Shown here piece by piece: positions 52,572-61,938 of a DNA stretch of 64,000 nt (within the stretch, counting starts at the first letter, position 1; each line of letters begins with the position of its first letter). Source of the DNA: DTU098 sp964498525 (lineage in GTDB: Bacteria > Bacillota > Desulfotomaculia > Desulfotomaculales > Pelotomaculaceae); contig CAZCGU010000001.1 in NCBI GenBank assembly GCA_964498525.1, positions 62,001 through 126,000 on the forward strand, given 5' to 3'. Both the position numbers and the translations under genes were made by a program. The notes under the pieces are model-generated. The model saw nothing but the letters and a program-made list of their open reading frames with translations. It was not told the origin of the DNA and ran no database searches.

Positions 52572-52673
52572 GGTTATGTTCATTTATGATCATTACCTGG
52601 ATCAAATCAGGTTGTTATCAGGATTTGTGGCAGCCTGTTTTTTTAATGTGGTTAATTTGGGGAGTGAACAGTT

Positions 52674-54644
52674 ATGGAACGCAGGGTTAAAATAACAGAT
52701 ACATCACTGCGGGACGCCCACCAGAGTCTTTGGGCAACTAGAATGCGCACGGCGGACATGCTGCCCATAGCCGAAAAACTTGATCAGGTGGGTTACAATT
52801 CCCTTGAAGTTTGGGGAGGGGTAACCTTTGACGTTTGCATGCGCTATTTAAACGAGGATCCCTGGGAACGGCTCAGCCTGCTGAGGAAGCATATTAAAAA
52901 TACCCCCTTGCAGATGCTTCTGAGGGGACAATCCCTGGTCGGCTACAAGCAGTACCCGGATGATTTGGTGGAATCCTTCATCGCCAGAGCCGTGGGAAAG
53001 GGCATTAACATCATCAGGGTTTTTGATGCGCTCAACGATATCAGAAACCTTAAAACTGCTATCCTCGCTTCCAAAAAGGCGGGAGCCCACGCCCAGGCTG
53101 CTATGGTGTACACCGTGAGCCCCGTACATACCAACGAGCATTACCTGGATTTGGGGTTAAAGCTTGCTGAAATGGGAGCCGACTCCCTGTGCATTAAGGA
53201 TATGGCCGGATTGCTTGCTCCCTTCCGGGCTTACGAGCTGGTAAAGCTTCTCAAGGGCAATCTGGGCCTGCCGGTCGAGCTCCACTGCCATTATATCGGG
53301 GGCCTTGCTGTGGGGACGTACCTAAAAGCTGTTGAAGCGGGAGCAGATGTTATAGATACCGCAACCGTGCCCCTGGCCTTCGGCGCTTCCCTGCCGCCGG
53401 TGGAAACCGTGGTCCGTGCCCTCCAGGACACCCCCTTCGACACCGGACTGAACATCCACGATCTATTCGAGATAGCGGAATTTTTCGAGGAAATGAGAAA
53501 AAATAATGGTTTTGAGCGGGGCGTAACCAGGATTAACGATATGCGCGTCTTTGACCACCAGGTTCCCGGCGGAATGATTTCCAACCTGGTAACCCAGCTG
53601 GAAGAACAAAAGGCGCTATACCGCATTGGCGAAGTTCTTCAGGAAATTCCCAGAGTGCGTGAAGATCTCGGCTATCCGCCCCTGGTGACTCCCAATAGCC
53701 AGATAGTGGGGACCCAGGCCGTCTTGAACGTGCTGACGGGGGAAAGGTATAAGCTGGTTCCCGGGGAGGTCCGGGAATTCTTTCAGGGGCTTTACGGCAA
53801 CCCCCCGGCCCCGGTTAACCAGGAAATTGCCCGAAAAGTGCTGGGCGATCGCGAACCGGTCACCTGCAGGCCGGCTGACTTGCTGGGACCAAGATTGGGA
53901 GCGATAAGGAAGGAAATGAAGGATCTGGCAATCTGTGAGGAAGATGTTATTTCTTATGCTTTGTTTCCCCAGGTGGGCAAGCGATTTCTGGAAGAAAGAA
54001 ACAAAGGCGGCCGGAAAGAACCGGAACCCGGTTCCGGCAGGGCTGGAATAAATAAGATTAACGAACCGCAAAGGAAACCAGCGGCCCGGGTTGAGGAAAA
54101 ACCCAGTAAATCCGTCCCGGCGCAGAGACCGGCAACCCCGGAACCGGGCGGCAAAGGGTCCTTTAAGGAGGAAGGAAAAATGAACCTTGACGACGTTAGG
54201 GAGCTAATAAAACTTGTCAATGAAACCGGGATAACTGAAGTTAAATTGGAAAGCAACGGGGTCAAACTGGCCATAAAAAAAGGTCTTAAGGCGGAAGCTG
54301 AACCGGATTCCCCTCAGCCGGAAAAGCGGCTTTTAACGGAATCCCCGGGATCAAAGGAAACAACTTCCACCATGCCGGACCGGACTCAGGCTGAGAACCA
54401 GCCCCCGCTAATCCCGGTGACGTCACCCATGGTGGGTACCTTCTACCGTTCCCCGGGCCCGGAGGCCTCGCCCTATGTGAGCGTGGGGGAATATATCAGC
54501 AGGGGTCAGACCCTGTGTATTATTGAAGCCATGAAGCTGATGAATAAAATCGATTCCGAAATCGAGGGTGAAATTGCGGAAATAACTGTTGAAAACGGCT
54601 CCCCTGTGGAATACGGCCAGACTCTCTTTTTAATTAAGCAATAA
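52674..54644 (+). CDS. Carboxyltransferase-BCCP fusion (pyruvate carboxylase B / oxaloacetate decarboxylase alpha type)
   Basis: The 656-residue protein starts with a carboxyltransferase domain (about 1-460): DTSLRDAHQSLWATRM, HCHYIGGLAVGTYLKA, the conserved Lys in CIKDMAG. After a charged linker comes an AccB-like region (from about 503, MNLDDVRELIKLVNETG) and a biotinyl domain with the biotin Lys in EAMKLMNKI (about 621). It carries carboxyl groups to pyruvate or the reverse, using the biotin carboxylase encoded next. Pyruvate carboxylase, oxaloacetate decarboxylase or a transcarboxylase subunit are all possible. GGGGAG precedes the ATG. A good internal start precedes the AccB part. Confidence 0.88.
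   Translation: MERRVKITDTSLRDAHQSLWATRMRTADMLPIAEKLDQVGYNSLEVWGGVTFDVCMRYLNEDPWERLSLLRKHIKNTPLQMLLRGQSLVGYKQYPDDLVESFIARAVGKGINIIRVFDALNDIRNLKTAILASKKAGAHAQAAMVYTVSPVHTNEHYLDLGLKLAEMGADSLCIKDMAGLLAPFRAYELVKLLKGNLGLPVELHCHYIGGLAVGTYLKAVEAGADVIDTATVPLAFGASLPPVETVVRALQDTPFDTGLNIHDLFEIAEFFEEMRKNNGFERGVTRINDMRVFDHQVPGGMISNLVTQLEEQKALYRIGEVLQEIPRVREDLGYPPLVTPNSQIVGTQAVLNVLTGERYKLVPGEVREFFQGLYGNPPAPVNQEIARKVLGDREPVTCRPADLLGPRLGAIRKEMKDLAICEEDVISYALFPQVGKRFLEERNKGGRKEPEPGSGRAGINKINEPQRKPAARVEEKPSKSVPAQRPATPEPGGKGSFKEEGKMNLDDVRELIKLVNETGITEVKLESNGVKLAIKKGLKAEAEPDSPQPEKRLLTESPGSKETTSTMPDRTQAENQPPLIPVTSPMVGTFYRSPGPEASPYVSVGEYISRGQTLCIIEAMKLMNKIDSEIEGEIAEITVENGSPVEYGQTLFLIKQ
54165..54182 (+). promoter_or_regulatory. 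In-frame internal ribosome site and ATG of the AccB-like part
   Basis: AAGGAGG at 54165-54171, eight bases, then ATG at 54180, in frame with the carboxyltransferase gene. The following residues MNLDDVRELIKLVN have the usual AccB N-terminal pattern. Initiation here would yield a free 154-residue biotin carrier protein in addition to the fusion. Confidence 0.5.
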
Positions 54645-54694
54645 CACTGCGGTAAAAACCGTTGTTTAGTTTAAGGAAAGGAAACTGGACATCA

Positions 54695-56047
54695 ATGTTT
54701 AAAAAAATTCTAATCGCCAACAGGGGAGAAATAGCCGTAAGGATTATCAGGGCCTGCCGGGAAATGAATATTGCCACGGTGGCGGTTTATTCCGAAGTGG
54801 ATCGCAACAGTCTTCATGTGCTCTGGGCGGACGAATCTTACTGCATCGGACCGGCGCCTTCCGCTAAAAGTTATTTAAACTATACCAATATCATCAGTGC
54901 GGCGCTTATTTCCGGAGCGGACGCCATTCACCCGGGTTATGGATTCCTTTCAGAAAACCCGGGCTTCGCCGATGCCTGCGCAACCTGCGGGGTTGCCTTT
55001 ATCGGCCCCCGGGCCGAAGTTATCCGTCAAATGGGGGCGAAGGACATAGCGAGGGAGACCATGATTAAGGCAGGCGTACCGGTTGTGCCGGGCTCGGAGG
55101 GTATCCTCAAGAACCTGGGGCAAGCCCGGGAACTGGCCGGGGAGATGGGCTATCCGGTAATTATTAAGGCCAGCGCCGGGGGCGGCGGACGGGGCATGCG
55201 GATAGTGCAGGGCGGCAATGAACTGGAAGACGCCATTACCACGGCAAAGTCGGAAGCCGGAGCTGCTTTCGGTAATGACAATGTTTATATGGAAAAATAT
55301 CTGGAAGAACCCAGACATATTGAATTTCAGATTTTAGGCGACATCCATGGAAATTTGATTCACCTGGGGGAAAGGGATTGTTCCATTCAAAGACGCAACC
55401 AAAAAATGCTCGAAGAGGCGCCCTCCCAGGCGCTTACGGACCGGTTGCGTAAAAAAATGGGTGAGGCGGCGGTCAGGGCGGCCAAGGCTGTGGCCTACAC
55501 CAACGCGGGTACGGTGGAATTCCTGTTGGATAAAAACTGCAACTATTATTTCATGGAAATGAACACCAGACTCCAGGTGGAACACCCTGTTACCGAGTTT
55601 GTGAGCGGGTTTGACCTGGTCAAGGAGCAAATCCGGCTGGCCGCGGGCGAGAGACTGGAACTGAACCAGGAGCAGGTAAGATTGCATGGACATGCCCTGG
55701 AATGCAGGATCAACGCGGAAGACCCCTCTAGAAATTTCCTGCCCAACGCCGGTAAAATAACAACCTGCCTGCCCCCGGGCGGACCGGGCGTCCGTCTGGA
55801 CAGCGCAATATATGATGGATATGTGATACCTTCCTTTTACGATTCAATGATTGGCAAATTAATAGCCTGGGGCAGGGACAGGGATGAAGCCATAGCCCGG
55901 ATGCAGCGTGCCCTGCAGGAATTTGTTATCAAGGGAGTCAACACAACCATTCCTATCCACCGGAAAATCTTAAGTAACGCGTTTTTCCAGCGGGGGGAGA
56001 TCTATACTAATTTTATTCAGCGACGTATTCTGGGAGAAAATGATTAA
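54695..56047 (+). CDS. accC: Biotin carboxylase
   Basis: The 450-residue protein is an ATP-grasp carboxylase: KILIANRGEIAVRIIRA, IHPGYGFLSEN, ASAGGGGRGMRIV, HIEFQILGD, MNTRLQVEHPVTE. It carboxylates the biotin of the carrier domain with bicarbonate and ATP. It could serve the fusion as a pyruvate carboxylase A subunit or supply a shared BCCP. ATG 54695 follows AAGGAAAGG. Named accC for the family; the physiological partner is inferred from adjacency. Confidence 0.9.
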   Translation: MFKKILIANRGEIAVRIIRACREMNIATVAVYSEVDRNSLHVLWADESYCIGPAPSAKSYLNYTNIISAALISGADAIHPGYGFLSENPGFADACATCGVAFIGPRAEVIRQMGAKDIARETMIKAGVPVVPGSEGILKNLGQARELAGEMGYPVIIKASAGGGGRGMRIVQGGNELEDAITTAKSEAGAAFGNDNVYMEKYLEEPRHIEFQILGDIHGNLIHLGERDCSIQRRNQKMLEEAPSQALTDRLRKKMGEAAVRAAKAVAYTNAGTVEFLLDKNCNYYFMEMNTRLQVEHPVTEFVSGFDLVKEQIRLAAGERLELNQEQVRLHGHALECRINAEDPSRNFLPNAGKITTCLPPGGPGVRLDSAIYDGYVIPSFYDSMIGKLIAWGRDRDEAIARMQRALQEFVIKGVNTTIPIHRKILSNAFFQRGEIYTNFIQRRILGEND

Positions 56048-56070
56048 AACTTTCCGAATTAGATTAGTGT

Positions 56071-56099
56071 TTGCGTCAAATTACCAATTTTGGTATAAT
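56071..56099 (+). promoter_or_regulatory. SigA promoter of the asp23-nusB run
   Basis: TTGCGT, a 17-base spacer and a perfect TATAAT. The asp23 start lies about 150 bases downstream. Confidence 0.7.
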
Positions 56100-56246
56100 A
56101 CACGCATATAGTGCCGCATTTTCAAATGCCGGCCCGCGGGGTAAATTTCCCATTCTAAGTTTTTACTCCTTCTAAAATATTAAAGATTTTTAGCGGAAAG
56201 TAGTCTTCTTTGGGTATTGCCAACTTTCCAGGCGGAGGTGATAAGC

Positions 56247-56645
56247 GTGGAACATAAAGAAATTGTCAGGGAAGAACAAACCGGTCTTGGCTCTATCAGG
56301 ATTTCCAATGAGGTAGTCAAAGTCGTTGCCGGACTGGCTGCCGTAGATATTAAAGGGGTAGCGGGCATGAGCGGCGGCATAGCCGGCGGCATAGCAGAGA
56401 TGCTGGGCAGAAAGAACCTCTCCAAGGGAATCAAGGTTGAGGTTGGCGAAAAGGAAGCCGCTGTAGATGCCTTTGTGATTATGGAATACGGCATCCGCAT
56501 CCCCGATGTGGCTGCTCAAATTCAGGAAAGCATCAAAAGCGCCGTGGAACGCATGACCGGGCTGGTGGTTGTTGAGGTCAACGTCAATGTTCAGGGAGTG
56601 GCTTTCGGTTCCGAGGCCAGGGACGAGGAACATAGAGTCAAGTAG
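56247..56645 (+). CDS. Asp23/Gls24 family envelope stress protein
   Basis: The 132-residue protein has the Asp23 core: GSIRISNEVVKVVAGLAAVDIKG (shown in part), MSGGIAGGIAEMLGR and a VDAFVIMEYGIRIPDVA stretch. Asp23 proteins sit at the cytoplasmic face of the membrane, held by AmaP. GTG 56247 follows GGAGGTG by six bases. It is upstream of amaP and a DUF2273 gene, the usual set in Firmicutes, leading to nusB. Confidence 0.9.
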   Translation: MEHKEIVREEQTGLGSIRISNEVVKVVAGLAAVDIKGVAGMSGGIAGGIAEMLGRKNLSKGIKVEVGEKEAAVDAFVIMEYGIRIPDVAAQIQESIKSAVERMTGLVVVEVNVNVQGVAFGSEARDEEHRVK

Positions 56646-56697
56646 CAGCCGTCAACCCCCTTGCCAGGGGGTTGGTTTTTAAAGGGGGTAACCTGAA

Positions 56698-57228
56698 ATG
56701 GGTCCTTTGGACAGGGCTCTGCTAGCCGTTTATTCTGTTTTTTTTACTGTGCTCTTTGCTCTTTTTGCCGCGGTCATGCTGGGATGGGCGGCGCCCCTGT
56801 ATTTGCTGAGGGATCTCTTTAACCCAGCCCGGCAGGAACTGTTCTGGCCGCTCATAGCCATCGTGATTTTAAGCGGCATCCGTTTATTCTGGGTCAGCCT
56901 GGTCAAGCCGAGGGGCAAGCACGTGGTACTGGCCGAAACTTCCCTGGGGCAGGTAAAGGTATCCTTTCAAGCTATTGAAAGTTTAGTGGAAAAAGTTGTG
57001 TCTCAGTTTAACGGAGTTCGGGAAGTAAAACCACGGATCGTTGCCGTCCCCCAGGGCGTCGGAATTCAAGTCCGGGCCTCGGTCACGCCGGATATAAATG
57101 TTCCGGAGGTTTCCAGGGAAATCCAAAACCGGATCAAGGAACGTATTCTGGAAGTTACGGGGATTACAGTCAACACGGTTAGAGTCACGGTTGAGAACAT
57201 CTCTGTAAATAAACCCAGGGTTGAATAA
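56698..57228 (+). CDS. amaP: Alkaline shock response membrane anchor protein AmaP
   Basis: The 176-residue protein has two N-terminal membrane helices (about 6-34 and 50-70) and a cytoplasmic domain VVLAETSLGQVKVSFQAIESLVEK and EVTGITVNTVRVTVENI, which resembles Asp23 itself. It anchors Asp23 at the membrane. GGGGGT lies 7 bases before the ATG. Confidence 0.88.
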   Translation: MGPLDRALLAVYSVFFTVLFALFAAVMLGWAAPLYLLRDLFNPARQELFWPLIAIVILSGIRLFWVSLVKPRGKHVVLAETSLGQVKVSFQAIESLVEKVVSQFNGVREVKPRIVAVPQGVGIQVRASVTPDINVPEVSREIQNRIKERILEVTGITVNTVRVTVENISVNKPRVE

Positions 57229-57340
57229 GGTAAGACTTTTGGTTTGGCAGTGGGGTCACAGATAGTGTAGCTATTTCGCTGATTTATCTTGATCTTACCC
57301 CAACGTGATCATCTCGATAAACCCGAAAAGGGGTGTTCTG

Positions 57341-57553
57341 ATGGGAATTATCCAGGAAATCCTGGAAAAACATCTGGGTAAGGCAGTGGGTATTTTAATC
57401 GGCCTTCTCTTTGGTTTGCTGGCCATAAAATATGGTTTGCTCCGGGCTTTTTTTGTGGCGTTGTGTGCTGTAGGGGGATATTATATCGGCAAACGCCTGG
57501 ACGAGAAAGTTGATTTCCGGGAAATATTTTCAAGGCTTTTTGGGGAACGCTAA
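57341..57553 (+). CDS. DUF2273 small membrane protein
   Basis: The 70-residue protein has two hydrophobic helices (AVGILIGLLFGLLAIKYG, FFVALCAVGGYYIGKRL) and a charged tail. DUF2273 proteins accompany Asp23/AmaP in many Firmicutes. GGGGTG precedes the ATG at 57341. Confidence 0.85.
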   Translation: MGIIQEILEKHLGKAVGILIGLLFGLLAIKYGLLRAFFVALCAVGGYYIGKRLDEKVDFREIFSRLFGER

Positions 57554-57679
57554 AACAACTTCTTACCTGAAGCAACAGTTCTGTAAATAAAGGAATTTAA
57601 AACCAAAATACTTCATGCTGAACTTGGAAACAGGCCGCTCTTTTTGAGAAAATGGTCCAACAGCACAAGGAGGACACCG

Positions 57680-58099
57680 GTGAGTAGAAGATTGGCCAGG
57701 AAAAGGGCCCTTGAGATTTTATTTCAAGTGGATTTGGGTGGCATGGACCCCGGAAAGGCCATGCAGGACATGGATGAAAACTTTGGGTGTTTAGCTAATA
57801 GCGGGGATTTCGCCGAAAAGATTGTCTATGGTACGCTTGCCAATCTGGGAAAAATCGATCAGGTTATAGCAAGTATCAGCAAGGAATGGAACCTTGAAAG
57901 GATGGCTTCCGTGGACAGGAACATTATGCGCCTGGCCTTATATGAAATCTTATTCTGCAGCGATATTCCCGGAAACGTTTCTGTAAACGAGGCAGTTGAG
58001 CTGGGCAAGGTTTTCGGAGGGGAAGATTCGGGCCGTTTTATCAACGGTATCCTGGGCAAGGTACTGGAAAAGCCGGAAGAATACGGGATCCTGTCCTAG
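57680..58099 (+). CDS. nusB: Transcription antitermination factor NusB
   Basis: The 139-residue protein is all-helical with RRLARKRALEILFQVDLG, VDRNIMRLALYEILF and VSVNEAVELGKVFGGEDSGRFINGIL-type blocks. NusB binds boxA of rRNA leaders with S10. GTG 57680 follows AGGAGG. It ends the asp23 run. Confidence 0.93.
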   Translation: MSRRLARKRALEILFQVDLGGMDPGKAMQDMDENFGCLANSGDFAEKIVYGTLANLGKIDQVIASISKEWNLERMASVDRNIMRLALYEILFCSDIPGNVSVNEAVELGKVFGGEDSGRFINGILGKVLEKPEEYGILS

Positions 58100-58266
58100 A
58101 ATATCTGCGTTCCAGCCAGAAGGATAAAAGATTGAACAAACTTTGAGCAGACCAACTTTTTTCGGTGTGCTCTTAAATTTTAACATGCAAAAAAAGTAGG
58201 AATTAAGCAGAACATCACGAATAACCAGAATTGAAGCACTTTTTAATAGAAAGGAACACAGCAAAT

Positions 58267-59130
58267 ATGTACAGGATTCTGAAAAAGGAAGTCTTAGTTC
58301 CTTCAATTAATCTCTTCGAGATCGAAGCTCCCAAAGTGGCCGGTAAAGCAGAACCCGGACAGTTTGTTATTCTCCGGGTGCAGGAGAAGGGAGAAAGAAT
58401 TCCGTTAACCATTGCGGATTTCGACCGGGCTAGGGGAACCATCACTTGCGTATTTCAAGAAGTAGGAAAGACAACAATGGAATTGGGGACACTTAACGAG
58501 GGTGATTGTATCCAGGACTTTGTGGGACCACTGGGAACACCCACCAAAATCGAATATTTTGGCCGGGTTGTATGTATCGGGGGCGGTGTGGGTGTGGCGC
58601 CGGTTCACCCCATTGCCCGGGCGTGGAAAGAAGCAGGCAACGAGGTCCTGGGTATCATCGGAGCCAGGAATAAAGAATTGCTCTTCTGGGAAGACAAATT
58701 ACGTGCTGCCTGCAGCGAGCTGCGCCTGACAACCGACGACGGATCCTATAAGAGAAAGGGCTTTGTCACTGATTTATTAAAGGAAGCCCTGCAAGAAAAG
58801 GGCAAATTCGATCTTTGCCTGGCCATCGGACCCCTGCCCATGATGCGGGCCGTGTGCGAACTAACCCGGGAATATGGACTGAAAACCATTGTCAGTTTGA
58901 ATACCCTTATGGTTGACGGAACCGGTATGTGCGGGTGCTGTCGTGTTACGGTGGGCGGAGAAACACGTTTTGCCTGTGTGGACGGACCGGAATTTGACGG
59001 ACACCAGGTGGACTTTGCTGAAATGTCCCGCCGCTCCGTGATTTATAAACCCCAGGAATTGCTGGCCCGGGAGCAATATCTGCAAAACAGGGCCAACCGG
59101 TGCGCCTGCAAGGGAGGGAGCTGCAAATAA
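58267..59130 (+). CDS. nfnA: NADH-dependent reduced ferredoxin:NADP+ oxidoreductase, subunit A (NfnA)
   Basis: The 287-residue protein has the FAD/NAD(P)-binding fold of PyrK/ferredoxin reductases (EPGQFVILRVQEKGERIPLTI; GGGVGVAPVHPIAR) and a [2Fe-2S] site in GTGMCGCCRV plus a later CV. It forms NfnAB with the next gene, bifurcating electrons between NADH, NADPH and ferredoxin. Sulfide dehydrogenase is the older name. ATG 58267 gives the usual MYRILKKEVLVPSINLFEIE start. It overlaps nfnB by one base. Confidence 0.9.
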   Translation: MYRILKKEVLVPSINLFEIEAPKVAGKAEPGQFVILRVQEKGERIPLTIADFDRARGTITCVFQEVGKTTMELGTLNEGDCIQDFVGPLGTPTKIEYFGRVVCIGGGVGVAPVHPIARAWKEAGNEVLGIIGARNKELLFWEDKLRAACSELRLTTDDGSYKRKGFVTDLLKEALQEKGKFDLCLAIGPLPMMRAVCELTREYGLKTIVSLNTLMVDGTGMCGCCRVTVGGETRFACVDGPEFDGHQVDFAEMSRRSVIYKPQELLAREQYLQNRANRCACKGGSCK

Positions 59131-60539
59131 TGGCAGAAAAAAAGAAGGCGATTAATCAGCAAAAAAATCACATGCCCGTCCAGGACCCGGCCCTGCGGGT
59201 GAAAAATTTCCAGGAAGTAGCCCTGGGCTACGGCGAGAGCGCTGTTATGGCCGAGGCCGCCCGGTGCCTCCAGTGTAAAAATTCGCCCTGCAGGCAGGGC
59301 TGTCCGGTTGATATTGATATTGCAGCTTTCATTAAACTGGCCGGAGAAGGTGATTTTGCCGGAGCCGCCAGAAAAATAAAGGAAAAAAACGCCCTTCCCG
59401 GTGTTTGCGGCCGGGTCTGTCCCCAGGAAAGCCAGTGTGAGAAATCCTGCACCCTGGGTAAAAAATTCGAACCAGTTGCCATCGGCCGGATCGAGCGTTT
59501 TTGTGCCGATTGGGAAATGGCCAGGGGTATAGAGTCCCAGGAAGCCGCACCCCCCACCGGTAAAAGGGTGGCCGTGGTGGGTTCCGGTCCTGCAGGTCTT
59601 ACCTGCGCCGCCGACCTGGCCAAACTGGGGCACAAGGTTACCATTTTTGAAGCCCTGCATATACCAGGCGGCGTACTGATGTACGGAATTCCCGAATTCC
59701 GGCTGCCCAAGGCCGTTGTTCAGGCGGAAATAGAGAACCTTAAAAAATTGGGTGTGGAAATTCAGGTCAACTCAGTGGTGGGCAGATTTGCAACTATTGA
59801 TGAACTGATGCAGAAAGAGGGTTTTGACGCAGTTTTTATTGGAACCGGCGCGGGACTTCCCCACTTTATGAGGATTCCCGGGGAAAACGCCTGCGGGGTA
59901 TACTCAGCCAACGAATTTCTAACCCGTACCAACTTGATGAAAGCCTACCTTTTCCCCCATTACGACACCCCGATCCGGGTGGGACGGAAAGTGGCCGTGC
60001 TGGGTGGCGGTAATGTGGCCATGGACGCGGCCCGCACCGCGCTTCGCCTGGGAGCGGAGGAGTCCTGGATAGTTTACCGGCGTTCCAAAGTGGAAATGCC
60101 GGCCCGCCAGGAGGAAGTGGGCCATGCGGAAGAAGAGGGCGTGCGTTTTAAATTTCTGACCAGCCCCACCCGGATTCTTTATAATGATGATTATTGGGTT
60201 ACGGCTATGGAATGCCTGCAGTACGAGCTGGGCGAACCCGACGATTCCGGTCGCCGCAGGCCGGTTCCCATTAAAGGTTCCGAGTTTATTTTGGATGTGG
60301 ACACAGTGGTGGTGGCTATTGGACAGGGCCCGAATCCCCTGGTCCCCAGAACCACTAAAGGACTGGAATGCACCAAAAGAGGTAATATTGTTGCTGGAGC
60401 GGAAACAGGCGCCACTTCCAAACCCGGGGTTTTTGCCGGCGGTGACGTCGTAACCGGAGCAGCTACGGTAATCCTGGCTATGGGGGCCGGACGGACGGCG
60501 GCAAATTCCATCCATAACTACCTGGCCGGAAAACAATAA
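59130..60539 (+). CDS. nfnB: NADH-dependent reduced ferredoxin:NADP+ oxidoreductase, subunit B (NfnB; GltD-like)
   Basis: The 469-residue protein resembles the glutamate synthase small chain. The N-terminal half has two cysteine clusters (CLQCKNSPCRQGCP; CGRVCPQESQCEKSC) for [4Fe-4S] centres. FAD- and NADPH-binding motifs follow (VVGSGPAGLTCAADLA; VLGGGNVAMDAAR; GVFAGGDVVTGAATV). It is the NADPH-side bifurcating subunit of NfnAB, common in acetogens and syntrophs. The TAATG junction couples it to nfnA. Confidence 0.9.
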   Translation: MAEKKKAINQQKNHMPVQDPALRVKNFQEVALGYGESAVMAEAARCLQCKNSPCRQGCPVDIDIAAFIKLAGEGDFAGAARKIKEKNALPGVCGRVCPQESQCEKSCTLGKKFEPVAIGRIERFCADWEMARGIESQEAAPPTGKRVAVVGSGPAGLTCAADLAKLGHKVTIFEALHIPGGVLMYGIPEFRLPKAVVQAEIENLKKLGVEIQVNSVVGRFATIDELMQKEGFDAVFIGTGAGLPHFMRIPGENACGVYSANEFLTRTNLMKAYLFPHYDTPIRVGRKVAVLGGGNVAMDAARTALRLGAEESWIVYRRSKVEMPARQEEVGHAEEEGVRFKFLTSPTRILYNDDYWVTAMECLQYELGEPDDSGRRRPVPIKGSEFILDVDTVVVAIGQGPNPLVPRTTKGLECTKRGNIVAGAETGATSKPGVFAGGDVVTGAATVILAMGAGRTAANSIHNYLAGKQ

Positions 60540-60712
60540 AGCCCCTGGGTATAGCAAAAAACTGGTCTCCCGGCTCACTGGATCGGCGCGGTACCCGGTT
60601 GCACTGGAAAAGTGAAGCGCCCTCCCTGTGCTCTTTTCGGCTCAACAAGGCGGCGCTGTAAACCAGTAAATGTTGTAAAAACACCTTACCTTAACACAGG
60701 GGGGTTGTGGCT

Positions 60713-61915
60713 ATGCACGTTTTAACTGTTCAGGAACTGACCGGGCACATAAAAATGCTGCTGGAAAAGGATTACCTTCTGGCCAATGTATGGGTCAGGG
60801 GGGAAATTTCCAATTTCAAACCTGCTTCTTCCGGACATTTCTATTTTACTTTGAAAGACAGCTTCAGCAGTCTGAAGGTGGTTATGTTCCGTTCCAGAAG
60901 CCGGCTGGTTCCTTTTCGCCCCGAAAACGGTATGGCTGTCACGATCCGGGGTTACATTTCCTTATATGAGCGGGACGGCAACTACCAGCTCTACGCGCAA
61001 GAAATTGAACCCGATGGAACAGGGGCGCTTTACCTTGCCTTTGAACAGCTTAAGGCAAGACTGCAAAAGGAAGGACTTTTCGAGGGCAAATACAAAAAAA
61101 AACTTCCTCTTCTGCCGCGCCGGATCGGTCTGGTAACCTCACCAACCGGGGCGGCTTTGAGGGATCTTTTGGAAATCATCCGGCGTCGCTGGCCAGGGCT
61201 CCAGATTGTCCTGGCGCCCGTGCCGGTTCAGGGGGCCGCAGCGCCCCCCGCCATAGCCCAGGGTATAGAACTGCTTAACAGGCTGGGTGGTATTGAGCTG
61301 ATCATTGCCGGCCGGGGCGGAGGCTCCCTGGAGGAGATCTGGGCTTTCAACACCGAAATAGTGGCCAGGAGCATTTTTCAATCAGCTATACCGGTCATAT
61401 CTGCAGTTGGCCACGAGACGGATTTTACCATCTCCGATTTTGTAGCGGATATCCGGGCTTCGACACCGTCAGCCGCCGCCGGGATCGCTGTTCCCGATAA
61501 ACGGGAAATGGAACGCCGGCTCGGAACGCTGAAATCCGGGCTGGCCCAGGCTTTAAAGGAGAGTGCCGGCCGAAGCCGCCACCGCCTGGCCACCTGCCGG
61601 GCCCGCCGGATTTTTACCCACCCCCGGGATACCCTGTGCGGATCCAGACAGCAGTCCCTTGATCAGGTTCACCGTCTGCTGGTCCAGAATACCCGGGCCG
61701 TTATGGAACGTAAAAGAAGTTCCCTGGCCATACTTGCCGGACAACTTCAAGCCTTAAGCCCCCTGGCCACCCTGGCCAGAGGTTACTCTATCTGCACCAC
61801 GCCGGACGGCCGGCGGATCATCCGGGATGCCGCATCGGTGGAGGAGGGTGATCGAATATCAATTCTTCTGCCAAAGGGAAAACTGCAATGTCTAATTGAG
61901 GATAAAACAACTTGA
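60713..61915 (+). CDS. xseA: Exodeoxyribonuclease VII large subunit
   Basis: The 400-residue protein has the OB-fold start LTVQELTGHIKMLLEKD, WVRGEISNFKPASSGHFYFTLKD, the catalytic core GLVTSPTGAALRD, IIAGRGGGSLEEIWAFN and HETDFTISDFVAD. It degrades single-stranded DNA with XseB. ATG 60713 follows GGGGGG; GTG 60707 is an alternative. xseB lies three genes downstream, an arrangement seen in this group with folD and fchA between. Confidence 0.93.
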   Translation: MHVLTVQELTGHIKMLLEKDYLLANVWVRGEISNFKPASSGHFYFTLKDSFSSLKVVMFRSRSRLVPFRPENGMAVTIRGYISLYERDGNYQLYAQEIEPDGTGALYLAFEQLKARLQKEGLFEGKYKKKLPLLPRRIGLVTSPTGAALRDLLEIIRRRWPGLQIVLAPVPVQGAAAPPAIAQGIELLNRLGGIELIIAGRGGGSLEEIWAFNTEIVARSIFQSAIPVISAVGHETDFTISDFVADIRASTPSAAAGIAVPDKREMERRLGTLKSGLAQALKESAGRSRHRLATCRARRIFTHPRDTLCGSRQQSLDQVHRLLVQNTRAVMERKRSSLAILAGQLQALSPLATLARGYSICTTPDGRRIIRDAASVEEGDRISILLPKGKLQCLIEDKTT

Positions 61916-61938
61916 ATTAAAGTGGGTGTTAGATAGAA

